The notes: generated by a model from the letters alone, not told the origin. Shown: positions 47,598 to 57,486, counted from the stretch's first letter. The stretch is DNA of 64,000 bases from Hyphomicrobiales bacterium (GCA_900472485.1 UCII01000011.1:124001-188000), one strand, 5' to 3'. Program-made: numbers and translations.

Positions 47598-48818
47598 ATG
47601 ACCTGCGAACTCATGACCCCCACCCGTCGTGCCGTGCTTGGCGCTTCCGGCGCCTTGTTTGCCTGGGCCTTCATCCCGCGCTTCGCCCAAGCCGCCGGCG
47701 GACGCGACCCGCGCTTTATCACCATCATCCTGCGCGGGGCGCTCGATGGTCTGACAGCTGTCCCGCCCGTTGGTGACCCCGACTATCAAGCCTTGCGACA
47801 GTCGATCGCCATGACGACGAGCGGCCCCGGGGCGGCGTTGCCGCTCGACAGCTTCTTTGCGCTGCATCCGTCGATGCCGAATTTCAACAAGCTCTATCGG
47901 GCAGGGCAGGCGGCCGTCGTGCATGCCAGTGCGACGCCCTATCGCGACCGATCCCATTTCGACGGTCAGGACGTGCTGGAGTCCGGTTACGAAATGCCTG
48001 GCCGAGTCGAATCCGGATGGCTGAACCGGATGCTCGAGGGACTGCCGAAGGGCGACAAGGTTTCACCAGGCGCTTCGGAGATCCGAGGCCTCTCGGTCGG
48101 TGCCAATGCACCGCTCGTCATTCGCGGCAAGGCGCCGGTACTCGGCTGGTCGCCATCAACCCTCCAGCCGGTGAGCGATGATCTACCGCCGCGGCTGATG
48201 GATCTCTACAACCACACTGACCCGCTCTTTGCGAAAATCCTCGCCGAGGGCATTTCGACCGGCAAGATCGCCGCCGGCCTCGATGTCAAGGCGAAGGGAG
48301 GCCCCGGCGACCCCACTGGCATGGAACAGATGGCCAGAGGCGCCGCGCGCCTGTTGGCTCAAGACGACGGTCCTCGCGTTGCGGCACTGGCCTTCGAAGG
48401 ATGGGATACCCATGCCGGAGAGGTCGATCGGCTGAACAAGCTGCTCGTCGGGCTCGACAATTCCTTTGCCGCCTTCCAGCAGGAGCTTGGTCCGGCCTGG
48501 AAGGATACCGCCATTCTTGTCGCAACCGAATTCGGCCGCACGGCGCAGGTCAATGGTACCCAGGGCACCGACCACGGCACCGGAACGGCCGCCTTTCTCG
48601 CCGGTGGCGCAATCAAGGGTGGCCGAGTGATTGCCGATTGGCCCGGTCTCAAGCAGGCGCAATTGCGTGATGGCCGTGATCTTGCCGCCACGACGGATCT
48701 GCGCGCTGTGGTCAAGGGGATCGCGGTTGATTTGCTCGGTGCATCGCCGACCCTATTGACGCGCGATGTCTTCCCGGGCTCCGATCACGTCCTGCCCATG
48801 AAAGGGCTGATCGCCTGA
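47598..48818 (+). CDS. DUF1501 domain protein with Tat signal
   Basis: 406 residues. The N-terminus TRRAVLGASGALFAWAFIPRFAQA is a twin-arginine signal ending near residue 34. DUF1501 proteins belong to the alkaline phosphatase/sulfatase-like superfamily: here ILRGALDGLTAVPP, HFDGQDVLESG, FEGWDTHAG, VATEFGRTAQVNG and TDHGTGTAAFLAGG are seen, with Asp/His residues fit to bind metal. It is presumably folded with cofactor in the cytoplasm and exported. Tightly linked to the DUF1800 gene. Confidence 0.9.
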   Translation: MTCELMTPTRRAVLGASGALFAWAFIPRFAQAAGGRDPRFITIILRGALDGLTAVPPVGDPDYQALRQSIAMTTSGPGAALPLDSFFALHPSMPNFNKLYRAGQAAVVHASATPYRDRSHFDGQDVLESGYEMPGRVESGWLNRMLEGLPKGDKVSPGASEIRGLSVGANAPLVIRGKAPVLGWSPSTLQPVSDDLPPRLMDLYNHTDPLFAKILAEGISTGKIAAGLDVKAKGGPGDPTGMEQMARGAARLLAQDDGPRVAALAFEGWDTHAGEVDRLNKLLVGLDNSFAAFQQELGPAWKDTAILVATEFGRTAQVNGTQGTDHGTGTAAFLAGGAIKGGRVIADWPGLKQAQLRDGRDLAATTDLRAVVKGIAVDLLGASPTLLTRDVFPGSDHVLPMKGLIA

Positions 48819-48868
48819 CTTGTGTGTCGGCGGCCCCGGTGTTAAGGGCCGCCGCCTTCCAATAGAAA

Positions 48869-50050
48869 TTACGTAAGAGCCGCATTGGGAGGAACTGCGC
48901 CGCTGCGCCTTTCGCGCGCCGCGGAGAGGATGGCAACCACGCAGGCCAGGGCAAGCGTGATCGCGCCGAGCACCGGCAAACTGCGATAGCCATATCCACT
49001 CTCGAGCAGTGCGGCACCGACGCTTGCCGCGATCGCAATCCCGATATTGAACCCGGACGGAATGAGTGAGGAAGCAAGACCTGGCGCATCAGCAGTCCAC
49101 ATCAGGATGCGGGCCTGGATGGGGGTACCGATGGCGAAATTTAGGGCGCCCCAAACGAAGATCGCCACACTCATCGGCAAGGGGTAGGGGCTGACCAGGT
49201 ATAGAATGACGAGTATAGCGGACTGGATGGCGAGCATGGCGATAAGCGAGGGCATCAGCTTCCAGTCCGACAGCCGGCCGCCAATAAAGACACCCAATGT
49301 CGCTCCGACGCCATTGAGCAGGAGAACCCACGGAATAAGCATAGCATCCAGGCCGGTCACCTCACGCAGAAGCGGCGTTATGTAGGTGAACGGCACCATC
49401 TGACCGATCATCAAAGCGAGCATCATGATGAGGGAGGTCCAGACCTGCTGGCGGCCGAGAACGCGCACTTCTCCGCTCAAATGGCCGGATTGCTGAGATT
49501 CTGCCTTCGTCTGCGGGATCAGGACCCATATCGCGGCCAGCGCGACCACACCGACCAAGGTCATTGCCCAAAACGTCGTCCGCCATCCCCACAATCCACC
49601 GATCGCCGCGCCAAGAGGAACGCCGACAATATTGGAGACCGTCAGTCCTGCAAGGATCACGGACACGGCGCGACCGCGAAATGCCTGCGGCACGAGGCCG
49701 ACCGCGACCACCATGGCGATGCCGAAATAGGCGCCGTGGGCGACGGCGGTCGCAACACGGAAGAGGAGCATGGCAGCAAAATCAGGTGCGAGCGCGCAGG
49801 CGATCTGGCCCATGCAAAAGGCGATCGTCAGAGCGATCAGAATGGTTCGGCGCGAAATCTGTCGTGTCGCCATGGTCAGAAGCGGCCCGCCAAGTGCAAT
49901 TCCCAGCGCATAGCCGGAAACCAGATAGCCGGCAAAGGGGATCGAGACACTAAGACCCTGCGCCACGTCCGGAAGAATGCCCGCGATAACAAACTCGGTC
50001 GTGCCGAAAGCAAACGCAGCCAAAAACAAGGCGAAGAGGGGTAAGGGCAC
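48869..50050 (-). CDS. MFS transporter, DHA1 (AraJ-like) family
   Basis: 393 residues with twelve hydrophobic segments. The N-terminus PLPLFALFLAAFAFGTTEFVIAGILPDVA is a typical drug:H+ antiporter-1 signature, and motif RATAVAHGAYFGIAM is near residue 100. It probably exports sugars or drugs; relatives include arabinose efflux proteins. No neighbouring gene hints at a substrate. A palindrome overlaps its promoter region. Confidence 0.9.
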   Translation of the reverse strand: MPLPLFALFLAAFAFGTTEFVIAGILPDVAQGLSVSIPFAGYLVSGYALGIALGGPLLTMATRQISRRTILIALTIAFCMGQIACALAPDFAAMLLFRVATAVAHGAYFGIAMVVAVGLVPQAFRGRAVSVILAGLTVSNIVGVPLGAAIGGLWGWRTTFWAMTLVGVVALAAIWVLIPQTKAESQQSGHLSGEVRVLGRQQVWTSLIMMLALMIGQMVPFTYITPLLREVTGLDAMLIPWVLLLNGVGATLGVFIGGRLSDWKLMPSLIAMLAIQSAILVILYLVSPYPLPMSVAIFVWGALNFAIGTPIQARILMWTADAPGLASSLIPSGFNIGIAIAASVGAALLESGYGYRSLPVLGAITLALACVVAILSAARERRSGAVPPNAALT

Positions 50051-50061
50051 ATCCAGCTCCG

Positions 50062-50089
50062 ATATAAAGGAATAAGGATTTCTTTATAT
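50062..50089. promoter_or_regulatory. inverted repeat before the MFS gene
   Basis: ATATAAAG and CTTTATAT are perfect 8-bp arms separated by 12 bases, directly upstream of the MFS start. It may bind a MarR- or TetR-type regulator. Confidence 0.4.
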
Positions 50090-50239
50090 TGCCATGAAGG
50101 AGACATCAAGCAGGAGTTGCCGTCGATGACATTCTCCACATAACGCCAGTTCCTTCGGATGGCTTTGAGCCAGGCGGACGCGCACCAATTCGTGACCCGA
50201 TCCTTGACAAGCGAAAAATGTTTGTGAAGTTTGGCTGTC

Positions 50240-50953
50240 ATGAGTGAGGTGGCTGATTGGTTATCTTATACAAGTCCGATCAGTCGGAAAAACGCTGCCG
50301 AGGCAGTGTTTGAAGATATTCGTTCGGCGATAACATCGGGACGGTTGGCGGTCGGGACACGGCTGCCCGCCGAGTCGCAGCTTGCCACGCGTTACGGTGT
50401 CAGCCGCCCGATCATCCGCGAGGCGCTCCGTTCGCTTCAAACGCTCGGCCTGACCCAGACACGCACCGGCAGCGGTACCTATGTCGTCACCGCGACGCCA
50501 GGTCCGGAGCTGCGTTATGGCGGCTATTCCGCGCGCGACCTGATCGAGGCGCGTCCCTTCATCGAAGTTCCTGCCGCCGGCTGGGCGGCGCTGCGGCGCA
50601 CGGAGCAGCAATTGGCGCGCCTGCTTGAACTTTGCGATGAGATGGACCGGGAAGAAGACCCTTTGAGATGGGTGACTCTGGACTCGGAATTCCATTCAAC
50701 GATTGCGGAATCCTCGGGAAATGCCGTCTTTGCCAAGATCGTCGCGGATGCCCGCGATGCGCTGATGCGGCAATCGGAACTGGTCAATATGATGGCGCAG
50801 CGCCGCGTGGCCTCGAACGTCGAGCACCGCCGCATCGTCGAGGCGATTGCGGCGGGATCGGAAGAGGAGGCCATCGCGGCGATGGAAACCCATCTCGGTC
50901 AGGTCAAGCGGGTGGTGACCACCATCATCGGCGAGGGTCAGCCGACCCATTGA
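50240..50953 (+). CDS. ansR: FadR-subfamily GntR regulator of asparagine/aspartate use
   Basis: 237 residues from ATG 50240. The GntR winged helix (AAEAVFEDIRSAITSGRLAVGTRLPAESQLATRYGVSRPIIREALRSLQTLGL, in part) is followed by an all-helical FCD effector domain with the metal-binding His residues in SEFHSTIAE and VEHRRIVEAI. Context (aspartase, asparagine permease, asparaginase) and the repeated site in the divergent region point to the ans repressor, by analogy with Rhizobium etli AnsR. Its 3' end overlaps the convergent aspartase gene by 29 bases. Confidence 0.85.
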   Translation: MSEVADWLSYTSPISRKNAAEAVFEDIRSAITSGRLAVGTRLPAESQLATRYGVSRPIIREALRSLQTLGLTQTRTGSGTYVVTATPGPELRYGGYSARDLIEARPFIEVPAAGWAALRRTEQQLARLLELCDEMDREEDPLRWVTLDSEFHSTIAESSGNAVFAKIVADARDALMRQSELVNMMAQRRVASNVEHRRIVEAIAAGSEEEAIAAMETHLGQVKRVVTTIIGEGQPTH

Positions 50954-52352
50954 GAGCGGCTGGCAGGTTGGCGAGTCGTTCCGGCCGCAGCGCCTCGAAG
51001 AGCTCCTCCGCGGTCAGATATCCGTGATCCAGCACGATTTCCGGCACTGTGCGTCCGGTTGCCAGCGCCTCGCGCGCAACCTTTGTCGCCGCCTGGTAGC
51101 CGATCAACGGATTGAGTGCCGTCGCAAGGCCGATCGATTCCTGCAGGCGTTGTGCCATCAGAGCCGGATTGGCCGTGATGCCGTCGACGCAGCGTTCGGC
51201 GAGGATATGGCAGGCTGCGGTCAGATGCATGATGCTTTCCGATAGCGAGCGCACGATGATCGGTTCGAAGGCATTGAGCTGCAGCTGACCCGCTTCCGCC
51301 GCCATCGTCACAGTGATGTCGTTGCCGATGACGGAGAACGCCACCTGGTTGACCATTTCGGGAATCACCGGATTGACCTTGCCGGGCATGATGCTCGAAC
51401 CGGCCTGCATCGCCGGCAGCGTGATCTCGCCGATGCCGGCGCGAGGGCCGGACGACAAAAGGCGCAAATCGTTGCAGGTCTTGGATAGCTTGACCGCGAC
51501 GCGCTTCAGTACGCCGGAAAGATGGACGAAGGCGCCAGGATCCTGCGTTGCTTCGATAAGGTCACTGGCGGTAACCAGCGGGCGGCCCGTCAGCCGGGCG
51601 AGGTGGCTGCAGGCAAGGGCGGCATAGCCGACGGGCGCATTGAGGCCGGTGCCGATGGCAGTCGCGCCGAGATTGACCTCATGCAGAAGGGCGGCCGATT
51701 CGATCAGGCGGGATCGATCTTCCCCGAGCATCACGGCAAAGGTTCTGAATTCCTGGCCGAGCGTCATCGGCACGGCGTCTTGCAGCTGCGTGCGGCCGAT
51801 CTTTAGAATGCTGTCGAATTCCTTGGCCTTACGTTCGAAGGCTTCCTGCAGCGTTTCCATTGCCGCCGCGAGATTGTCGATCGCTTCGATGAGCGCAACA
51901 TTGACGGCCGTCGGATAGGCGTCGTTGGTGGATTGGCTGAGATTGACGTGATCGTTCGGGTGAAGGTGAGCATAGTCGCCTTTGGCATGGCCGAGCAGTT
52001 CGAGCGCGCGGTTGGCGATGACCTCATTGGCATTCATATTGGTGGACGTGCCGGCGCCGCCTTGAATCACGTCGACGACGAACTGGTCGTGAAGCTCGCC
52101 AGCGCGGATTTCGCGGCAAGCGCGCACGATTGCATCGAGCTTGTCTTCGCTCAGCAATCCCAACTCGTAATTGGCAAGAGCCGCTGCTTCCTTGACGAAG
52201 GCCAAGCCTCGAATGAGATGCGCATAGCGGCCGATCGGTGTCCCCGTCACCTGGAAATTTTCCGCGGCTCTTGCCGTGTGTACCCCCCAATAGACCTCAG
52301 CCGGAATATCCTTCTCGCCCAGCAGGTCATACTCGCTTCGCGTCTTGACCAC
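50925..52352 (-). CDS. aspA: aspartate ammonia-lyase
   Basis: 475 residues. It deaminates aspartate to fumarate. Superfamily signature GSSIMPGKVNP is near residue 325, and TSTNMNANEVIANRALE and DHVNLSQSTNDAYPTA are conserved. The related class II fumarase keeps a similar signature, but the N-terminus MVKTRSEYDLLGEKDIPAEVYWGVHTARA and the neighbours favour aspartase (named ansB in R. etli). Confidence 0.93.
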   Translation of the reverse strand: MVKTRSEYDLLGEKDIPAEVYWGVHTARAAENFQVTGTPIGRYAHLIRGLAFVKEAAALANYELGLLSEDKLDAIVRACREIRAGELHDQFVVDVIQGGAGTSTNMNANEVIANRALELLGHAKGDYAHLHPNDHVNLSQSTNDAYPTAVNVALIEAIDNLAAAMETLQEAFERKAKEFDSILKIGRTQLQDAVPMTLGQEFRTFAVMLGEDRSRLIESAALLHEVNLGATAIGTGLNAPVGYAALACSHLARLTGRPLVTASDLIEATQDPGAFVHLSGVLKRVAVKLSKTCNDLRLLSSGPRAGIGEITLPAMQAGSSIMPGKVNPVIPEMVNQVAFSVIGNDITVTMAAEAGQLQLNAFEPIIVRSLSESIMHLTAACHILAERCVDGITANPALMAQRLQESIGLATALNPLIGYQAATKVAREALATGRTVPEIVLDHGYLTAEELFEALRPERLANLPAALNGSADPRR

Positions 52353-52379
52353 ATTATCCTCCTACATAGAAATCAAGCT

Positions 52380-52501
52380 AATCTGTCAAGCTGTATGACA
52401 GATTTAGAAATCTGTTATCCCTTAGCTCATGCCGCGTCAATAAGCGTCGCTTGGCTTGACCTGTCGTTATTTCTGTGTCTAAGAGGAAATCTGTCATACA
52501 G
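52380..52501. promoter_or_regulatory. repeated operator between aspA and ansP
   Basis: AATCTGTCA (52380-52388) and its complement TGACAGATT (52396-52404) form a 9-bp inverted repeat, and the 15-mer CTGTATGACAGATTT (52391-52405) recurs in reverse as AAATCTGTCATACAG (52487-52501). A further palindrome ACAGATTT-AG-AAATCTGT spans 52398-52415. One copy is near aspA, one nearer ansP. This fits a GntR-type site controlling both directions. Confidence 0.8.
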
Positions 52502-52623
52502 CATTACAGCATGACCGGCGATCGCTAAACTCGATCGACGGCCAGATTAAGGCAGCGGCATCCCTCGGGTGCAACATCAGCATCCCGGATCCGCTCATGG
52601 ACAAATGGCTCGAGGGAGGAGCA

Positions 52624-54075
52624 ATGTCAGTCGAACCTATTCAGAATATTCCGGCAGACCGCCGGCCGCCGGTCAATGAGGACCTTGGCTATCACAAGGC
52701 TTTGAAGCCGCGGCAGATCCAAATGATCGCCATTGGCGGCGCGATTGGCACCGGTCTTTTCCTTGGCGCAGGCGGACGCCTTGCCGCGGCCGGTCCGGCG
52801 CTCATCTTCGTCTATGCGCTCTGCGGTTTCTTCGCCTTTTTGGTGCTGCGCGCGCTTGGCGAACTGATCATGCACCGCCCGAGTTCCGGCTCCTTCGTTT
52901 CTTACGCCCGCGAGTTCTACGGCGAGAAGATGGCCTTTGCTGTCGGCTGGATGTACTGGCTGAACTGGGCCATGACATCGGTTGCCGATGTGACGGCCGT
53001 CGCCCTCTACATGAATTTCTTCAAGTACTATGTTCCCTGGCTCGCAGGAATCGACCAGTGGGTTTTCGCGCTGATCGCGCTGCTGGTCGTGCTGGCCATG
53101 AACCTCCTGTCGGTGAAGGTCTTCGGGGAGCTCGAATTCTGGTTCAGCCTTGTCAAAGTTCTGGCCCTAGTCAGCTTCCTCGTGATTGGCATCTATTTCG
53201 TCGTCTCCGGTACGCCGATTGCCGGTCATTCGGCAGGCTTCAGCATCATCACCGATAGCGGTGGCTTCTTCCCCAATGGCATCTTGCCGGCCTTCGTCAT
53301 CATACAGGGGGTGGTTTTCGCCTATGCGTCGATCGAGCTGATCGGCACGACCGCCGGCGAAACCGAAGATCCGCGCAAGGTGATGCCGGGTGCGATCCGC
53401 ACGGTAGTCGCCCGCCTGCTGATCTTCTATGTCGGCTCGGTCCTGCTTCTGTCGCTGCTTCTGCCCTATACGGCCTACAAGGCCGGTGAGAGCCCGTTCG
53501 TCACCTTCTTCGGGACGATCGGTATCCAAGGTGCCGATATCATCATGAACCTCGTCGTGCTGACGGCCGTTCTGTCCTCGCTCAATGCCGGCCTTTATTC
53601 GACCGGCCGCATCCTGCATTCGATGGCGGTTTCGGGCTCGGCGCCGGCAGCGCTCACCAAGATGAACAAGGCTGGCGTGCCCTATGTCGGCATCGCCGTG
53701 ACGGCTGTCGTGACCATCATCGGCGTGGCGCTGAACGCCGTCGTGCCGTCGGCCGCTTTCGAGATTGCCCTCAATATCTCGGCGCTCGGCATCATTTCGG
53801 CTTGGGGTGTGATCGTATTGTGCCAGTTGAAGCTCTGGAAGCTCTCCAAGCGTGGCGAGATGGCCCGTCCGGATTTCCGCATGTTCGGCGCGCCCTATAC
53901 CGGTATCCTGACGCTCATCTTCCTCTTTGCGGTACTGGTACTGATGGCGCTCGACTATCCGGTCGGCACGTGGACGATCGCGTCCCTCATCCTGATTGCA
54001 CCGGCTCTGGTCATAGGCTGGTATCTGTTGCGTGACCGCATCTATCGGCTGGCGGCCGAACGGGGCCAGTCGTGA
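52624..54075 (+). CDS. ansP: L-asparagine permease
   Basis: 483 residues from ATG 52624, preceded by GAGGGAGGAG. It is an APC-family transporter with about twelve helices; the N-terminal [29 protein letters not shown] and the signature [26 protein letters not shown] (in part) match AnsP and related amino acid permeases. The next gene is an asparaginase, coupled by GTGA, and the permease is likely regulated by the GntR protein. Confidence 0.93.
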   Translation: MSVEPIQNIPADRRPPVNEDLGYHKALKPRQIQMIAIGGAIGTGLFLGAGGRLAAAGPALIFVYALCGFFAFLVLRALGELIMHRPSSGSFVSYAREFYGEKMAFAVGWMYWLNWAMTSVADVTAVALYMNFFKYYVPWLAGIDQWVFALIALLVVLAMNLLSVKVFGELEFWFSLVKVLALVSFLVIGIYFVVSGTPIAGHSAGFSIITDSGGFFPNGILPAFVIIQGVVFAYASIELIGTTAGETEDPRKVMPGAIRTVVARLLIFYVGSVLLLSLLLPYTAYKAGESPFVTFFGTIGIQGADIIMNLVVLTAVLSSLNAGLYSTGRILHSMAVSGSAPAALTKMNKAGVPYVGIAVTAVVTIIGVALNAVVPSAAFEIALNISALGIISAWGVIVLCQLKLWKLSKRGEMARPDFRMFGAPYTGILTLIFLFAVLVLMALDYPVGTWTIASLILIAPALVIGWYLLRDRIYRLAAERGQS

Positions 54076-55031
54076 CGGCAGGGCAAGCCAATCCGCTGGT
54101 GGCAGCCATTGCCACCGGCGGCACCATTGCAAGCGAGCGCACCGATAGCGGCGCCAGCATACCCTCACTGACGGGTGAGAGCCTGCTGGCGCTGCTCCCC
54201 GACATGCCTGTCGCCCTCCGACCCATCGAGCTGATGGCAAAGGATTCGGCGAGCCTGACGCTCGCCGACATGCAGGAGATCAGCGATAAGGTCGGCGAAC
54301 TGCTTGCCGATGATACTATTAGCGGCATCGTCGTCCTGCACGGCACGGACGCTATGGAAGAGACGTCGCTGCTCGTCCATCTGCAGCACGACCTGAATAA
54401 GCCCGTCGTGTTTACCGGCGCGCAGTTTACCGCTGATCATCCCAAGGCAGACGGGCCTGGCAATCTTGCCGCTGCCGTTGCCGCCGCCATCGATCCGGCC
54501 AATGCGGGACGCGGCGTGCTCGTCTGTTTCGGCGGTCGGCTGCTGCCGGCCTGGGGGCTCTATAAGCACTCTTCGGATATCGCCGATGCGTTCCGGCAAT
54601 CGCGGCCGCTCGAAAATCCCCCAAGCCCGCGCCTTGCGGCGCCGCTCGATAACGTGCGGATTGATGTCGTCGCAATCTACCCTGGCTGTGATTCCGTGCA
54701 TGTGGATGCGAGCCTCAGGGCCGACGCCCATGGCATCGTTCTGGCGGCTCTCGGTTCCGGCAATGCCAATCCGCGTCTGGTCGAAGCCGTCAGGCGGTGT
54801 GCCGATGTCGGCGTACCCGTCGTGGTTTCCAGCCGCGTGCCGGATGGATTGCTCGTTTCCAGCTATGGCGGCGGTGGTGGCGGGCATGACCTTGCTGCGG
54901 CCCGTGCAATCCATTCCTCGACGCTGCGCCCGGGGCAGGCGAGAATTTTGCTGGCAGCCCTGGTGGCCTCCGGAGCCACTGCGGACGTTGTCAAGCAGGC
55001 CTTCTCTGATTTCGCAGACGTGAAGTCCTGA
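54072..55031 (+). CDS. ansA: L-asparaginase, bacterial (class 1) type
   Basis: 319 residues, GTG start overlapping ansP. Thr nucleophile motif ATGGTIAS at about 14-21 and the second motif [11 protein letters not shown] near residue 90 are those of E. coli-type asparaginases. There is no signal peptide, so it is cytoplasmic. It hydrolyses imported asparagine to aspartate, which AspA deaminates. This differs from the R. etli ans locus, whose asparaginase is of an unrelated class lacking these motifs. Confidence 0.93.
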   Translation: MTAGQANPLVAAIATGGTIASERTDSGASIPSLTGESLLALLPDMPVALRPIELMAKDSASLTLADMQEISDKVGELLADDTISGIVVLHGTDAMEETSLLVHLQHDLNKPVVFTGAQFTADHPKADGPGNLAAAVAAAIDPANAGRGVLVCFGGRLLPAWGLYKHSSDIADAFRQSRPLENPPSPRLAAPLDNVRIDVVAIYPGCDSVHVDASLRADAHGIVLAALGSGNANPRLVEAVRRCADVGVPVVVSSRVPDGLLVSSYGGGGGGHDLAAARAIHSSTLRPGQARILLAALVASGATADVVKQAFSDFADVKS

Positions 55032-55100
55032 GCAAGGGCTTTCTTGGAAAAGCAATCTTGTGTCGTTGGATTCAGCGGGCTTGAAATCAGGTCTGTTATC

Positions 55101-55124
55101 TTGCATATACATGTGGATATGCAA
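55101..55124. promoter_or_regulatory. palindrome before the second vapBC
   Basis: TTGCATAT (55101-55108) and ATATGCAA (55117-55124) are perfect arms, 13 bases before the antitoxin ATG. It probably binds the VapBC complex. Confidence 0.6.
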
Positions 55125-55137
55125 AAAGGAGATCAGC

Positions 55138-55407
55138 ATGCGCCGTCTCCGACATAACGAACCTAGTCCGCCACGAGAAGCCAAGCTGTTTCGCAACAAC
55201 AAGAGTCAGGCCGTACGCATCCCGGCGGACTTTGAGCTTCCCGGCGATCGGGTGATGATCCACCGCGACGGAGATCGGCTTATCATCGAGCCGGTGCGCC
55301 GCAAGAGCTTGCTTGATGTTTTGGCAAGTTTGGAGCCTCTCGGACCAGAGGATCAGTTTCCCGATATAGATGATACTCTGCTGCCAGCGAAGGAAATTGA
55401 GCTTTGA
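55138..55407 (+). CDS. vapB: VapB-family antitoxin
   Basis: 89 residues from ATG 55138, preceded by AAGGAGA. The segment AKLFRNNKSQAVRIPADFELPGDRVMIHRDGDRLIIEPV (seen in parts) is the AbrB-like swapped-hairpin domain, and DQFPDIDD in the tail is the toxin-binding acidic patch. The stop overlaps the toxin's TTG. Confidence 0.93.
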   Translation: MRRLRHNEPSPPREAKLFRNNKSQAVRIPADFELPGDRVMIHRDGDRLIIEPVRRKSLLDVLASLEPLGPEDQFPDIDDTLLPAKEIEL

Positions 55408-55808
55408 GTAAGCTCTACATGCTGGATACCAATATCGTATCTGAACTTGCGCGAAACCCACAGGGTACCGTTGCCAGACGCATCGCCGATGTCGGGCCAG
55501 ATGCAATTTGTGTCAGCATCATCACAGCCGCAGAGTTGCGCTATGGCTGCGCTAAAAAGGGATCGCCGAAACTGCTGGCACATATCGAGGCCATCCTGGG
55601 AAGCATAGCGGTACTCGCGCTCGATGTTCCTGCCGATGCCGAATACGGCGCCATCAGGGCTGAGCTGGAAGTTGCCGGCAAACCTATCGGTCCAAACGAC
55701 CTGCTGATTGCTGCTCACGCCCATGCGGTAGAGGCAGTCCTGGTAACGGCCAATATCGGGAAGTTCAAGCGCGTCCGCGATCTCCGTGTCGAAAACTGGC
55801 TGGACTAA
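55404..55808 (+). CDS. vapC: VapC-family PIN ribonuclease toxin
   Basis: 134 residues from TTG 55404, overlapping vapB. PIN residues: Asp in YMLDTNIVSELAR, Glu in ITAAELRYGCAKK, and Asp in IGPNDLLIAAHAHAVEAVLVTAN. Related in design to the pair at 31.6-32.3 kb but clearly divergent in sequence, so not a recent duplication. Confidence 0.93.
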   Translation: MSKLYMLDTNIVSELARNPQGTVARRIADVGPDAICVSIITAAELRYGCAKKGSPKLLAHIEAILGSIAVLALDVPADAEYGAIRAELEVAGKPIGPNDLLIAAHAHAVEAVLVTANIGKFKRVRDLRVENWLD

Positions 55809-55812
55809 GTGG

Positions 55813-55842
55813 CGGGCCGGCCGTCGATGACGGCGCGGCCCG
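55813..55842 (+). terminator. GC hairpin after vapC
   Basis: CGGGCCG (55813-55819) and CGGCCCG (55836-55842) enclose a further GTC/GAC pairing. It lies between convergent genes and has no T-run. Confidence 0.5.
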
Positions 55843-55866
55843 AACATTCGGTCAATACTGTCTTTG

Positions 55867-56112
55867 TCAAGACTGATGCGTAGCCTTGGCGACGACGACG
55901 GGGATTAGCAGATCGCCCCAGTTGCCATTGCCGCCGTGGTGGCGGGCCGAGCGGACGAGCTCGACGGAAACGCCGGCCTCGACCGCATTCATGACGGTCT
56001 GGTTGAGACGATGCAGCTCATTGGCCAGCATGCGGATGACCGCCTGCTGATCGGCATTCATGGTGAGAGATTGCTCCTCGGCTCTCTCACGAACGCGTGC
56101 TATCGATGCCAT
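55867..56112 (-). CDS. small protein downstream of isocitrate lyase, unknown
   Basis: 81 residues, mostly helical (NADQQAVIRMLANELHRLNQTVMNAVEAGVSVELVRSARHHGGNGNWGDLLIPVVV, in part). It starts 27 bases after the aceA stop, so it is probably in the same transcript. I do not recognise the family; similar short proteins accompany aceA in other rhizobia to my recollection, but that should be checked. Confidence 0.6.
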   Translation of the reverse strand: MASIARVRERAEEQSLTMNADQQAVIRMLANELHRLNQTVMNAVEAGVSVELVRSARHHGGNGNWGDLLIPVVVAKATHQS

Positions 56113-56139
56113 GTCATTCTCCTCCTATAGATCCTGATA

Positions 56140-57429
56140 TCACTCTGCTGCCGGTTTGAATTGGGCATGCTCTGTCGATCCGTGCATGGCCGTTGTCGAT
56201 GACTGGCCGCCGGTGATCGCCAGCGACACCGCATCGAAATAGCCGGTGCCCACTTCGCGTTGATGCTTGGTGGCGGTGTAGCCATTGGCCTCGGCCGCAA
56301 ATTCGGCCTCCTGCAGCTCGGAGTAAGCGGCCATCTGGCGAGCCTTGTAGCCGCGGGCGAGCTCGAACATGCCGAAGTTCAGCTGGTGGAAGCCGGCAAG
56401 AGTGATGAACTGGAACTTGTAGCCCATCGCACCCAGCTCGCGCTGGAACTTGGCGATCGTCGCGTCATCGAGGTTCTTCTTCCAGTTGAACGAGGGCGAG
56501 CAATTGTAGGCCAGCAGCTTGCCGGGATGGATGCGATGCACGCCCTCGGCAAATTTACGCGCCTGTTCCAGATCCGGCTTCGACGTCTCGCACCATATGA
56601 GGTCGCAATGCGGCGCATAGGCGACGGCACGGGCGATGCAGGGCTCGATGCCGTTCCTGACCTGATAGAAGCCTTCGACCGTGCGGCCGGCGTCGTAGTC
56701 GACGAAGGGCTGGTCGCGCTCATCGATGTCCGAGGTCAGAAGCTTGGCGGCCTCGGCGTCGGTACGCGCGACCACGAGGGTCGGCACGCCCATGACGTCG
56801 GCGGCAAGCCGCGCCGCGTTGAGATTGCGGATATGGGCCGCCGTCGGGATGAGGACCTTGCCGCCGAGATGGCCGCATTTCTTCTCCGATGCCAGCTGAT
56901 CCTCGAAATGGACGCCCGCGGCACCCGCCTCGATATAGGCCTTCATGATCTCGAAGGCGTTCAGCGGACCTCCGAAACCTGCTTCGGCATCGGCGACAAT
57001 CGGCGCAAACCATGTGTCGACGGAAAGCCCTTTGCCTTCGGCAGTCTCGATCTGGTCGGCGCGTTGCAGCGTGCGATTGATGCGCTTGGCCAGCTCCGGG
57101 CCTGCATTGGCGGGATAGAGCGATTGGTCGGGGTACATGGCCGAGGCCGTATTGGCATCGGCTGCGACCTGCCATCCAGAGAGATAGATCGCCTTCAGAC
57201 CGGCGCGAACCATTTGCATGGCCTGATTACCCGAAAGCGCGCCGAGCGCATTGACGAAATCTTCCTCATGAATGAGCTGCCAGAGGCGGTTTGCACCCAT
57301 CTCGGCCAGTGAATGGCGGATGCTGACCGACCCGCGCAACCGCTCCACATCCGCGGCCTCGTAGGGGCGCTCGATGCCATCGAAACGCTCAGTGGGTGCG
57401 CTGGGAACCAGTTTGTAAAAATCTGTCAT
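56140..57429 (-). CDS. aceA: isocitrate lyase
   Basis: 429 residues from ATG 57429 ([12 protein letters not shown]). It splits isocitrate to glyoxylate and succinate for growth on acetate or fatty acids. The catalytic KKCGHLGGK loop is near residue 190, and [24 protein letters not shown] and [12 protein letters not shown] are family blocks. It is divergent from a ScfR/RamB-like regulator. Malate synthase is not in the window. Confidence 0.97.
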   Translation of the reverse strand: MTDFYKLVPSAPTERFDGIERPYEAADVERLRGSVSIRHSLAEMGANRLWQLIHEEDFVNALGALSGNQAMQMVRAGLKAIYLSGWQVAADANTASAMYPDQSLYPANAGPELAKRINRTLQRADQIETAEGKGLSVDTWFAPIVADAEAGFGGPLNAFEIMKAYIEAGAAGVHFEDQLASEKKCGHLGGKVLIPTAAHIRNLNAARLAADVMGVPTLVVARTDAEAAKLLTSDIDERDQPFVDYDAGRTVEGFYQVRNGIEPCIARAVAYAPHCDLIWCETSKPDLEQARKFAEGVHRIHPGKLLAYNCSPSFNWKKNLDDATIAKFQRELGAMGYKFQFITLAGFHQLNFGMFELARGYKARQMAAYSELQEAEFAAEANGYTATKHQREVGTGYFDAVSLAITGGQSSTTAMHGSTEHAQFKPAAE

Positions 57430-57486
57430 GCGATTCTCCCGATACTTCCTCTCGATCCTCAGAGCGATGTCGATTGCATGACTATT

